A program made the position numbers and the translations under genes. Of a stretch of 64,000 bases of DNA, positions 46,085 through 53,191 are shown one piece after another. The stretch spans positions 461,232 through 525,231 of the forward strand of contig NZ_LT732548.1 of assembly GCF_900155685.1 (NCBI RefSeq). Direction: 5' to 3'. Source of the DNA: Paenibacillus bouchesdurhonensis (GTDB lineage Bacteria; Bacillota; Bacilli; Paenibacillales; Paenibacillaceae). Within the stretch, counting starts at the first letter, position 1; each line of letters begins with the position of its first letter. The notes beneath the pieces were generated by a model that saw only the letters and a program-made list of their open reading frames with translations, was not told the origin of the DNA and searched no databases.

Positions 46085-46904
46085 AACGGGAAGCTTGTAT
46101 GTGGAGGGGAATTCGTTTTTTCACCGGATGGACGGGGCGGTCAAACTGATCCTGCTGCTGAGCTGGACGGTTGTCACGTTTCTATTCCTTGATTTGCGAA
46201 TTTTTGCCGTGATGCTGACAGCAGGAATCGTCATGCTGCTAACGACTGGGATACCGCTGAAGCGGATGTCGTTTCTCTTTTGGATATTGACGGTGTTTAC
46301 GGTGCTGAACAGCGTGTTTATTCTGCTTCTGACCCCGCGGTTCGGGACGACTCTGACAGGCAGCGATACAGCGCTCATACCGATCGGCTATAATACGATC
46401 AACCAGGAAACACTGTTCTATGTGCTGACGTTATCGCTAAAATATTTGACCCTGCTGCCCATCACGCTATTATTTATATTTACGACGCACCCGAGCCGTT
46501 TTGCTGCGAGTCTTAACAAGCTGGGCGTACCGTATAAAATGGCCTATGCCGTGAGTATTGCATTCCGCTACATTCCCGATTTGACGCAGGAGTTCCGGAC
46601 AATTCTGAATGCGATGCAGATGCGCGGGCTGGGTATTTCGCGGGGGGATGGAAGCTTGCGGAGGCGGGTGAAAAATCTTTCTTTGATTGTCGTGCCCCTG
46701 CTGCAATCCTCCCTTCAGCATATCGAGTCGATATCGGATGCGATGGATTTGAGAGGGTTCGGCACAGGCCGCACGCGCTCCTGGTATATGTGCACCGTGA
46801 TGACTATCGCCGATAAACTGGCGATTCTGTTGTGTGTGCTGCTGCTCGGTCTGGCGGTATTTCTAAAGCTGCAAATATTCCGCGGATTCTGGTATCCGTT
46901 TTGA
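46077..46904 (+). CDS. ECF transporter transmembrane T component
   Basis: 275 residues. Membrane helices are followed by the coupling motifs 'ALQMRGLG'-like (NAMQMRGLGISRGDG) and 'DAMDLRGFG', the two Ala/Met-Arg-Gly motifs that contact the ATPases. The ATGAGTAG overlap couples its translation to the ATPase gene. It completes the S-AA'-T transporter. Confidence 0.92.
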   Translation: MSRTGSLYVEGNSFFHRMDGAVKLILLLSWTVVTFLFLDLRIFAVMLTAGIVMLLTTGIPLKRMSFLFWILTVFTVLNSVFILLLTPRFGTTLTGSDTALIPIGYNTINQETLFYVLTLSLKYLTLLPITLLFIFTTHPSRFAASLNKLGVPYKMAYAVSIAFRYIPDLTQEFRTILNAMQMRGLGISRGDGSLRRRVKNLSLIVVPLLQSSLQHIESISDAMDLRGFGTGRTRSWYMCTVMTIADKLAILLCVLLLGLAVFLKLQIFRGFWYPF

Positions 46905-46943
46905 ATATGTAAGAGCAAAGCAGGATATTCCACAGGGTTGTCC

Positions 46944-46972
46944 TTGAAATATGGCCGGGGTATATGTACTAT
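46944..46972 (+). promoter_or_regulatory. Promoter of the interrupted ychF gene
   Basis: TTGAAA (46944-46949) and TACTAT (46967-46972) are 17 bp apart. They lie about 50 bp before the ychF start codon, which has GAGGAG as its ribosome site. The host promoter is therefore intact at the prophage border. Confidence 0.65.
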
Positions 46973-47026
46973 GATTGAAGAAGATAAGAAGCTGAGCAAT
47001 TACTATAATGAGGAGTTGTCATTCAT

Positions 47027-47071
47027 ATGGCTTTAAAAGCAGGGATCGTAGGTTTGCCGACGTTCTCGTGA
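47027..47071 (+). pseudogene. ychF: 5' fragment of ychF interrupted by the prophage
   Basis: ATG 47027 begins MALKAGIVGLP, the invariant start of the ribosome-binding ATPase YchF (next residues should be NVGKST). After the Pro codon the sequence changes, giving T-F-S-stop at 47071. Everything from the P-loop on is absent. A ribosome site and a promoter lie upstream, so a 14-codon peptide would be made. The rest of the gene should lie beyond the right end of the prophage. Confidence 0.85.
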
Positions 47072-47075
47072 GAGA
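47050..47075. other. Left prophage attachment junction (attL)
   Basis: Host sequence GTAGGTTTGCCGA would be followed by ACGTCGG in an intact ychF; here it continues CGTTCTCGTGAG. The crossover is thus at about 47056-47063. The recombinase gene ends only about 15 bases further on, the usual layout next to an att site. The exact core cannot be fixed without attR. Confidence 0.75.
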
Positions 47076-47079
47076 TAAA

Positions 47080-48546
47080 TCAACCAAGCCAAGTAACGAC
47101 AACTTCCTCCCCGTTCATTATCTCTATCTTATCAATCAGTTTTCTTATGGATTGCTTAACCACCAATCTATCCTCAGAAGTTATATATTTCTTTTCTTTC
47201 TTCGCCTTGTGGATAACTCTTTCTTCCTTCTTTTCTTGCCCGTTATTCGGAACTTCAAGCATGCACTCCAGTTCTCTTCGCTCTCCCTGGACTCTTTCAG
47301 TTGCAATTTTTAGGTCATGTGCAGTTATTAGATCATCATTGTATGCGTCTATTTGTTTCTGCATTTTTTTGTCCAACTTAGCAAGTTTCGATTTTATTAT
47401 ATTTATATCCAGTGTTTTCTCTTTTGTTTCCGAAATAAGAATTTTCAGTTTTCCGGGCGCTGATTCGGATAGAGATATTATTTCATTCACTATCAAAGTC
47501 TCTAGCATATCCCTTTTTACATAATGATGATAACAATTACTTTTTTTAAGGTATCCGTCACATAAATATTGATAGTGTATATTTTCTTTCTGATTTCTTT
47601 TGGAATAACTTCTATTCATTTTGCCATTCATTTTATTTCCGCAATGCCCGCAAACGACTAGACCAGATAAAAGGTAACGATCATTGCTCATGTGTTTACC
47701 CACTGTTTTTCTACTTTGAAACAAAGCCTGTAGCCTTTCGAATGTGTCTCTGTCTAGTATAGCTGGATGATTGTCTTCTATCCTTATCCATTCCTCTTCT
47801 GGCCTTGTTATTACCTTCGTGCCTTCCTTATATGTTTTGTTGTAAACAAAATCTCCAACTAGTGTTTCTCTTTGGAACAATTCTCTAAATGTTTTGTCGC
47901 TCCATTCGTTTCCATCTTTTGTTTTTACACCTTCGACCATATTCCAATTTTGTATTATTCTCCTTGATGGAATTCCGGATATCAAGTCTGCCGCGGCTTT
48001 CTTTATCAATAATGATTCCTCTATGTTAAACACCATTTCACCATGCTTAACATCATAGCCAAAACACGGCCTCGTTATAATCTTCTTATTATTCTTTATA
48101 TTTCTAGCTATTGACAACATGTTATCACGCACACGTTCTGAAGTACGTTCACGTTCGAATTCCGCCACCATACCAAGCATCTGCAATACTAATCTGCCGG
48201 CTGGGGTAGATGTATCAAATCCTTCTGTGGCAGATACGAAGTTGTAATTATGTTTATTGAAATATTCATTAAGAGACAGTATGTCAAACAGTTTCCTTGA
48301 CAACCTATCTAGTTTTGTAGTGAGAACGATACCTCCCTCGGCATTCTTTTTAACATAGTCTAACATTCTTGTTATTTCTGGACGATTTAAATTTTTTGCG
48401 CTATATCCATCCTCAATGAAAAAAATGGGTTCATCCCAACCCATAGCTTTGCAGTAAGCAGTCATCCTTTCCATTTGTTCGGTCAGTGAATTTCCTTTTT
48501 CCGCCTGTTCCTCTGTACTCACTCTTGGATAACCCAATACCCTCAT
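47080..48546 (-). CDS. Large serine recombinase (phage integrase)
   Basis: 488 residues. The N-terminal resolvase domain has the nucleophile Ser10 (GYPRVSTEEQ) and the arginines in 'TTKLDRLSRKLFD' and 'FERERTSERVRDNM'. A recombinase domain follows, then the zinc ribbon (VVCGHCGNK...YLCDGYLKKSNC) and a C-terminal coiled-coil rich region. Large serine integrases recombine short attP and attB sites without host factors; excision needs a directionality factor, not yet identified here. Pro7 replaces the usual Cys or Ala before RVS. AGAGGTGA is 9 bases upstream of the ATG. The 3' end points at attL. Confidence 0.95.
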   Translation of the reverse strand: MRVLGYPRVSTEEQAEKGNSLTEQMERMTAYCKAMGWDEPIFFIEDGYSAKNLNRPEITRMLDYVKKNAEGGIVLTTKLDRLSRKLFDILSLNEYFNKHNYNFVSATEGFDTSTPAGRLVLQMLGMVAEFERERTSERVRDNMLSIARNIKNNKKIITRPCFGYDVKHGEMVFNIEESLLIKKAAADLISGIPSRRIIQNWNMVEGVKTKDGNEWSDKTFRELFQRETLVGDFVYNKTYKEGTKVITRPEEEWIRIEDNHPAILDRDTFERLQALFQSRKTVGKHMSNDRYLLSGLVVCGHCGNKMNGKMNRSYSKRNQKENIHYQYLCDGYLKKSNCYHHYVKRDMLETLIVNEIISLSESAPGKLKILISETKEKTLDINIIKSKLAKLDKKMQKQIDAYNDDLITAHDLKIATERVQGERRELECMLEVPNNGQEKKEERVIHKAKKEKKYITSEDRLVVKQSIRKLIDKIEIMNGEEVVVTWLG

Positions 48547-48561
48547 TTTAAAATGTCACCT

Positions 48562-49215
48562 CTATTTGTAGAATGGTTTGAAATGTCCCATGTAGACACC
48601 ATAAATTGCGAATTCACTTGGGAGTAACTCGCGTGTTTCATAATCGCTGTTTTCTGGAATCAACTTCATAGTCGGGGAACCTTCTGTCCACTTTATTCTT
48701 TTTAGCATTCCGTCCTCTTGGTCATTGATGGCCGCGACTACAATCTGCCCGTTGAAATCAGCCCAGTTAGTTTTCTTAATATAAACTATATCCCCGTCAT
48801 CGATGCCAGCGCCAACCATACTATCTCCCTTTACTTTAAGGGCGAAATCAGGTTGCGATTTACCTAGTAAAGGATATAAAACATATTCAATAATGTTTTG
48901 TTCGGCAAGCAAACCATCACCAGCACATATCGTCCCAACTAAAGGGATCATAGCTTTCTCTGTTTGATCGCTTGATTTAAATGTTGGATCAATCTCCGCC
49001 TTACTAACCATTAGAAAGTCTGCCATTCTCTGGATACTTCCGGGTGTCGCTAGTGTTTTTTCATTTATATAATCTGATATAACGCTTGTGGATAGACCAG
49101 TTCCTTCTGCCAATTCTTTTTGGCTCATGCCTTTCCTCTTTAAAACTGATCTTAAATTCAATGCAATACCTTTAATTAATTCTTTTTCAACCTCAGTATA
49201 TTTTTTTCTCGCCAC
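48562..49215 (-). CDS. Phage repressor, CI/LexA-like (XRE HTH plus S24 peptidase)
   Basis: 217 residues from GTG 49215, which follows GGGAGG; an upstream in-frame TTG at 49239 has no site. The N-terminal XRE helix-turn-helix is SQKELAEGTGLSTSVISDYI. The C-terminal S24 domain has the cleavage site Ala98-Gly99 (ICAGDG), catalytic Ser132 (GDSMVGAG) and Lys172 (GMLKRIKW). It should repress the early promoter and self-cleave with RecA during the SOS response. It lies 15 bases upstream of the recombinase gene on the same strand. Confidence 0.93.
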   Translation of the reverse strand: MARKKYTEVEKELIKGIALNLRSVLKRKGMSQKELAEGTGLSTSVISDYINEKTLATPGSIQRMADFLMVSKAEIDPTFKSSDQTEKAMIPLVGTICAGDGLLAEQNIIEYVLYPLLGKSQPDFALKVKGDSMVGAGIDDGDIVYIKKTNWADFNGQIVVAAINDQEDGMLKRIKWTEGSPTMKLIPENSDYETRELLPSEFAIYGVYMGHFKPFYK

Positions 49216-49267
49216 TTTATTTTTCCTCCCAAATATCAACTTTTCTAACTAAAGTATGTATATATCC

Positions 49268-49296
49268 GTTATAAACTAATTTCACTTTGATTTCAA
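49268..49296 (-). promoter_or_regulatory. Leftward promoter of the repressor gene
   Basis: On the minus strand, TTGAAA (49296-49291), 17 bp, then TATAAC (49273-49268). The -10 region runs into CGGATA, a half-operator-like sequence, which would permit autoregulation. Confidence 0.7.
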
Positions 49297-49305
49297 GTAG
49301 AAAAT

Positions 49306-49320
49306 TACGTTAAAAACGTA
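49306..49320. promoter_or_regulatory. Perfect palindrome TACGTT-AAA-AACGTA
   Basis: A 6-3-6 inverted repeat directly abuts the -35 box of the early promoter and lies between the two divergent promoters. It differs from the CI-type repeat at 49326, so it may bind the Cro-like protein or another regulator. Confidence 0.6.
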
Positions 49321-49349
49321 TTGACAATCCGATATTAACGGATTATTAT
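49321..49349 (+). promoter_or_regulatory. Early rightward promoter with operator in the spacer
   Basis: TTGACA (49321-49326) and TATTAT (49344-49349) are 17 bp apart. The inverted repeat AATCCGATATTAACGGATT (49326-49344) covers the whole spacer. The same 19 bases occur again inside the cro-like gene at 49573. Confidence 0.82.
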
Positions 49350-49379
49350 GATCATAACAAACGAAAAAGAGGTGAAATC

Positions 49380-49616
49380 ATGTTCCAAATCACACTCAGA
49401 GCAGCGAGGGTTAATAAAGGTTACACCCTAGAGTATGTGGCTGAAATCGTGGGTAAAACATCGAAAACCATAGCTAAGTATGAGAAAGACTCTACAAACA
49501 TTCCAAGAAGATTGTTTGTAACTCTGGCTAGGTTGTATGGTGTTCCCGAAGAAATGATTTTTTGCGGCAAGGAATCCGATATTAACGGATTTGCTAGAAA
49601 AACAAAAGTATCGTGA
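49380..49616 (+). CDS. Cro-like XRE family regulator
   Basis: 78 residues. The helix-turn-helix is TLEYVAEIVGKTSKTIAKYE, with 'IPRRLFVTLARLYGVPEEMI' after it. AGAGGTG precedes the ATG. It is the first gene of the early operon, opposite CI, the usual position of Cro. Its 3' end (codons for ESDINGF) contains the exact operator repeat, so the DNA has a regulatory as well as a coding role. Confidence 0.88.
   Translation: MFQITLRAARVNKGYTLEYVAEIVGKTSKTIAKYEKDSTNIPRRLFVTLARLYGVPEEMIFCGKESDINGFARKTKVS
49573..49591. promoter_or_regulatory. Second copy of the 19-bp operator, inside cro
   Basis: AATCCGATATTAACGGATT is identical to 49326-49344. Its centre is 247 bp downstream of the first copy. A distant intragenic operator could allow CI looping or a roadblock, as with the downstream operator of lactococcal phage TP901-1. 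Confidence 0.8.
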
Positions 49617-49626
49617 GGTGCAAAAA

Positions 49627-49779
49627 ATGGGGAAAACTCTACGAATTGTAAAGAACATCGTCATTGACAACAGAGGGAACGTAGTTGGCGATGACCCTCG
49701 CAAGTTCTCCACGATCACCAATCGATGCAAAGAAGTTTCGGCTTACTTGGAAACAGGTAAGTTGCACAAGGTTGTATAG
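49627..49779 (+). CDS. Small phage early protein
   Basis: 50 residues, basic and soluble, with no family recognised ('NIVIDNRGNVVGDDPRKFSTI'). GTGAGGTG precedes ATG 49627. It is 10 bases after cro and 15 bases before the antirepressor gene. Confidence 0.6.
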   Translation: MGKTLRIVKNIVIDNRGNVVGDDPRKFSTITNRCKEVSAYLETGKLHKVV

Positions 49780-49794
49780 AAAGGAGTAACCAAA

Positions 49795-50553
49795 ATGAAC
49801 CAAACGCAAATATTTAACCATCCACTGTTCGGAGAAATTAGAGCAATTGAATTAAATAGCAAACCGTATTTTGTTGGAAATGATATTGCCAGAGCGCTTC
49901 ATTATGCGAGACCACATGAGGCTGTGTCGTCACACTGCAAGGTGGCGGTAGGTTACCGCATCCTTACTAATGGCGGGGAACAAGCAACTAAGATCATCCC
50001 CGAAGGAGACGTATACCGCCTAATTGTTAAAGCAGCAGATCAATCACGAAATCCCGAAATCAAAGCAAAGGCAGAACAATTTGAGAAATGGCTATTTGAC
50101 GAAGTGATTCCAACGATACGGCAACACGGCGCTTACCTCACACCATCCAAGATCGAAGAGGTACTACTCAATCCAGACACAATCATCGACCTGGCTACAC
50201 AGTTAAAAGCAGCTAGGGAAGAGAATGAGAAGCAGAAACCACTCGTAGCATTTGCAGAAATTTGCCTACAGTCTAGCGACTCAATAAAGGTTAGAGACTT
50301 GGCGCACTCGCTTAGTAGTCATGGTATTACAATCGGTCAAAACAGACTCTTTGAAAAGTTACGGGAGTGGGGTTTGATTAGTCAGAAATCCACGGAACCG
50401 ACACAGCGGGCAGTTGAGCAAGGACTGTTTGAGGTTGTCACCGGGGTAAAGCAGAAGCCTAGCGGAGAGCCGTTTACATGGCGCACACCTTACGTAACAG
50501 TTAAAGGCCAAGTTTATGTAACGGATCGCCTGAGAAAAGAAATGATTGCTTAG
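49795..50553 (+). CDS. Phage antirepressor (BRO-N plus KilAC domains)
   Basis: 252 residues. The BRO-N domain covers about residues 1-110 (NQTQIFNHPLFGEIRAIEL, 'FVGNDIARALHYARPHEAV', 'FEKWLFDEVIPTIRQHGAY'). The C-terminal KilAC/ANT domain has 'IKVRDLAHSLSSHGITIGQNRLFEKLREWGLI'. Such proteins counteract repressors or control lytic entry. AAAGGAG precedes the ATG. Confidence 0.9.
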   Translation: MNQTQIFNHPLFGEIRAIELNSKPYFVGNDIARALHYARPHEAVSSHCKVAVGYRILTNGGEQATKIIPEGDVYRLIVKAADQSRNPEIKAKAEQFEKWLFDEVIPTIRQHGAYLTPSKIEEVLLNPDTIIDLATQLKAAREENEKQKPLVAFAEICLQSSDSIKVRDLAHSLSSHGITIGQNRLFEKLREWGLISQKSTEPTQRAVEQGLFEVVTGVKQKPSGEPFTWRTPYVTVKGQVYVTDRLRKEMIA

Positions 50554-50566
50554 AAAGGAGTAGCCC

Positions 50567-50749
50567 ATGAACCAAGACCCACGATCCAAACGGATTAGCA
50601 GAATTGAAATAGCTATACTCATCGCCTTTACTCTTGTAATCGCGGTAAACGCTTGGACGGCAATCGACAAGTACAAGCTCAATAAACGGTATGAGAAGTC
50701 CATAGAGCAGTTGGAAAGCTTTGAACAAGAACTTAATAGGAAGGAGTGA
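50567..50749 (+). CDS. Small single-span membrane protein, phage early region
   Basis: 60 residues. A membrane helix at about 15-32 (IAILIAFTLVIAVNAW) is followed by a charged helix that may form a coiled coil (YEKSIEQLESFEQEL). AAAGGAG precedes the ATG. No family recognised. Confidence 0.65.
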   Translation: MNQDPRSKRISRIEIAILIAFTLVIAVNAWTAIDKYKLNKRYEKSIEQLESFEQELNRKE

Positions 50750-50753
50750 GGAA

Positions 50754-51125
50754 GTGAGCCAACCTAAAAAAGGAACGTGGGCTGTGGACTATGGCAAGGT
50801 CAACCTTAAAAGCTTGATCATAACCAACGATCCTGAATTATACGAAAAACAGAAGGCCAAAGGAGAAGTAGCAGTGTTGTTTGAGCCTTCTGTACTTGAA
50901 GAGATGAAAGCGGGGCAAGGAGTTGTTTACTTAGTGGGGGTGAATGAAATGAACCAATTAACAGAGGATCGTGTAAGGGAGATTGTGCGGGAGGAAATGG
51001 AAAAGGAAGCTACCGCAGTAACGATAGCTCCAGTCTTTTCGGCTGATGTCTGTAGGGATGAAATTGCAAAGCAACTTGAAGAGGCTATTTCAAAAGCTAC
51101 TGCTCGGACGAATGCAATCTCTTGA
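50754..51125 (+). CDS. Hypothetical phage early protein
   Basis: 123 residues from GTG 50754, which follows AAGGAG by 7 bases and the previous stop by 4. The first half is mixed alpha/beta and the second a charged helix with LTEDRVREIVREEMEKEA. No family recognised. The 3' end overlaps the opposite-strand gene at 51097 by 29 bases. Confidence 0.65.
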   Translation: MSQPKKGTWAVDYGKVNLKSLIITNDPELYEKQKAKGEVAVLFEPSVLEEMKAGQGVVYLVGVNEMNQLTEDRVREIVREEMEKEATAVTIAPVFSADVCRDEIAKQLEEAISKATARTNAIS

Positions 51126-51324
51126 TTAACTCGATCGTGAATTTCTGGTTTTGTTCCAGAAGTGATACTGACAATGAACCAAGGAGAGTACCGAGTTTAC
51201 TATTGAAACCTTCATCTAGTTCGTTAATTTCTGCAACAGCACTTTGTAAATCTTCGTGAATAGTTTTCAAGGCTTGAAGATTTAACTCTGCTGCGATTTT
51301 ATCAATGTCATTAATATTCAACAT
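51097..51324 (-). CDS. Small coiled-coil protein encoded against the early operon
   Basis: 75 residues and almost wholly helical (IDKIAAELNLQALKTIHEDL, then 'SVSLLEQNQKFTIELIKRL'). GGGAGGTG lies 2-3 bases before the ATG on the minus strand, a convincing site although tightly spaced. It is the only leftward gene between cro and the right edge, so it needs its own promoter and could be expressed in the lysogen. Function unknown. Confidence 0.65.
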   Translation of the reverse strand: MLNINDIDKIAAELNLQALKTIHEDLQSAVAEINELDEGFNSKLGTLLGSLSVSLLEQNQKFTIELIKRLHSSEQ

Positions 51325-51392
51325 TACACCTCCCTTCTATTTCCAATATTCGACAGGGAGCGCACAAATCCTATACGGAAAGGAATGATTAT

Positions 51393-52136
51393 GTGAATCA
51401 ATTACAAAACAAAACCACGATTAGCAGCTTGGAAGTAGCTGAAATGATGGAGATTAAACACTATCAGGTTCTTGAAAAGTTAGAAGGTACCAAAACAATC
51501 AAGGGGATCATCCCTACAATGACTGACCATAAAATTATGGTGAGTGAATATTTCATCGAATCCAGTTATACAGATGCAAGCGGTCGATCTAACAAGTGTT
51601 ATGAGCTTACTAAAATGGGATGTGAGTTTCTGGCGAATAAGTACACCGGAGAAAAGGGGATTCTGTTCACCGCCAAGTATGTTAAGCGATTTAACGAAAT
51701 GGAAGAAGCCCAAGCGGTTAGTCTTACAGGCTTAAGCCCGCAGCTTCAAATCCTTATCCAACAAGAACAACAGATAAAGCAAATCAAAACACAGGTTGAC
51801 ACATTAACTAATGGCTTAACCGCTACACCGGATCATACAAAAGTGGTGCAGCGAGTAAATGAGTACGCCAGATGGACAAGGACAGGGCATAACGAAGTTT
51901 ACAACAAAATCCATGACGTTATGAAAGCTCGTTTTGGGATCGACGTAAAAGCACGAGTCGAGAATGAACGCGACAGAATCAATCATGAATACTTCGAACG
52001 CACAGGGAAGCATTACAGCCTGTCTACGTTAAAGGGCAAAGTGAACGGAATTGACGTTATGGTTCGCATGGGTGTGTTGGACAAGTTTAACGAAATCTTG
52101 GTCGGCATGCTGGCAACAGTGAAGAAAATTAGCTAG
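51393..52136 (+). CDS. Rha-type phage regulatory protein with ORF6C-like C-terminal part
   Basis: 247 residues. The N-terminal Rha/pRha domain has TISSLEVAEMMEIKHYQVL, 'YFIESSYTDASGRSNKCYELTKMGCEFLANKYTGEKG'. A coiled coil and a C-terminal domain with 'YARWTRTGHNEVYNKIHDVM' follow. Rha proteins regulate phage development, often as antirepressors. GTG start with AAAGGAATG upstream. It is the second regulator of this class in the operon. Confidence 0.85.
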   Translation: MNQLQNKTTISSLEVAEMMEIKHYQVLEKLEGTKTIKGIIPTMTDHKIMVSEYFIESSYTDASGRSNKCYELTKMGCEFLANKYTGEKGILFTAKYVKRFNEMEEAQAVSLTGLSPQLQILIQQEQQIKQIKTQVDTLTNGLTATPDHTKVVQRVNEYARWTRTGHNEVYNKIHDVMKARFGIDVKARVENERDRINHEYFERTGKHYSLSTLKGKVNGIDVMVRMGVLDKFNEILVGMLATVKKIS

Positions 52137-52149
52137 GGAGGTATAGGCC

Positions 52150-52314
52150 ATGAGACCAGATGCAGCGGAAATTTTAAGAGTCACTTTTCAAAACTTACTA
52201 GATCGTAAGGTCACCCCGGAGCTAATGCAAGACTTCATAGACCGCTCACGGCGCTACCACACCGGGAAAGATGAACTGCTTGCAGTGTTGGACGAGCTAG
52301 AAAAACAAATCTAA
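52150..52314 (+). CDS. Small phage protein, 54 residues
   Basis: MRPDAAEILRVTFQNLLDRK starts an acidic helical protein. It has a clear site (TAGGGAGG) ahead of the ATG, 13 bases after the Rha gene and 22 before the next gene. No family recognised. Confidence 0.65.
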   Translation: MRPDAAEILRVTFQNLLDRKVTPELMQDFIDRSRRYHTGKDELLAVLDELEKQI

Positions 52315-52336
52315 ATCAAATTAGGAGGAATATCAA

Positions 52337-53191
52337 ATGACAGTTAAAGGATGGAAAGGTTTCGACAAAGATTTGAAATGTCGCGATATGCAATATGAGG
52401 TAGGCAAAACATTCGAAGAACCGGAAGCGGTCGCTTGTAGTGAAGGGCTTCACTTTTGCGAGAATCCACTAGATGTATTTGGTTATTACCCACCTGCTGA
52501 TAGTAGATACGCCGAGGTTGAGGGCGATGGTCAGTTATCCCGTGACGGTGACGATAGCAAAGTAGCGGCGACACGTTTACACATTAAAGCAGAGATTGGG
52601 CTTCCCGGACTTATAAAGGCTGGCGTCGATTATATCAAATCAAAAGTAGATTGGGACAATGCGAAAGAGTCCAACACAGGCAACCGTAGCGCAGCAACCA
52701 ACACAGGCGACTGTAGCGCAGCAACCAACACAGGCAACCAGAGCGCAGCAACCAACACAGGCAACCGTAGCGCAGCAACCAACACAGGCAACCGTAGCGC
52801 AGCAACCAACACAGGCAACCAGAGCGCAGCAACCAACACAGGCGACTGTAGCGCAGCAACCAACACAGGCGACTGTAGCGCAGCAACCAACACAGGCAAC
52901 CGTAGCGCAGCAACCAACACAGGCAACCAGAGCGCAGCAACCAACACAGGCAACCGTAGCGCAGCAAGTGTAGAGGGAAAAGAGTCTGTAGCGATGGCAA
53001 TTGGTTACGAAAGCAAGGCTAAAGGCGCTATGGGATGCTGGATCGTCCTGGCAGAGTGGGAAGAGGGTGACGAAGGATATCACATTACAGATGTGCAAAG
53101 CGCTCATGTCGATGGTGAGAGAATCAAGCCGGATACATGGTACATGCTTAAAAACGGTGAGTTTGTGGAGGTTGAGTCAAATGAAGATTAA
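52337..53191 (+). CDS. DUF7666-like phage protein with nonapeptide beta repeats
   Basis: 284 residues. The N-terminal domain (about 1-112) includes MTVKGWKGFDKDLKCRDMQY and 'CSEGLHFCENPLDVFGYY', a layout seen in phage DUF7666 proteins. Eleven repeats of N-T-G-(N/D)-(R/C/Q)-S-A-A-T follow, then a degenerate unit and a C-terminal 'ITDVQSAHVDGERIKPDTWY' cap. The repeats probably stack into a beta solenoid. The fourth and fifth repeat positions vary in three fixed pairs (NR, DC, NQ). Function unknown. A GGAGGA site precedes the ATG. Confidence 0.82.
   Translation: MTVKGWKGFDKDLKCRDMQYEVGKTFEEPEAVACSEGLHFCENPLDVFGYYPPADSRYAEVEGDGQLSRDGDDSKVAATRLHIKAEIGLPGLIKAGVDYIKSKVDWDNAKESNTGNRSAATNTGDCSAATNTGNQSAATNTGNRSAATNTGNRSAATNTGNQSAATNTGDCSAATNTGDCSAATNTGNRSAATNTGNQSAATNTGNRSAASVEGKESVAMAIGYESKAKGAMGCWIVLAEWEEGDEGYHITDVQSAHVDGERIKPDTWYMLKNGEFVEVESNED
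52673..52969 (+). repeat. Eleven tandem 27-bp repeats within the phage gene
   Basis: Units of 27 bp, nearly identical apart from codons 4-5 (AAC CGT, GAC TGT, AAC CAG), in the order NR DC NQ NR NR NQ DC DC NR NQ NR. Near identity of the DNA indicates recent expansion by slippage or recombination. All six frames stay open here, which produces spurious frames. Confidence 0.95.

Noticed and set aside
47027-47071. tRNA gene as attachment site
   Set aside because: The junction is in ychF coding sequence; no tRNA-like sequence is present.
47008-47313. Rightward frame crossing the attL junction
   Set aside because: It is antisense to the recombinase 3' end and in a different frame from ychF.
52673-52969. 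Possible CRISPR array
   Set aside because: The units are directly tandem with no spacers, lie in a gene and code for a regular peptide.
52630-53107. Long Cys/Leu/Val-rich and Gln/Ala-rich reading frames on both strands across the 27-bp repeats
   Set aside because: They arise only because a repeat unit that is a multiple of three without stops stays open in all frames. None has a ribosome site or sense outside the repeat.
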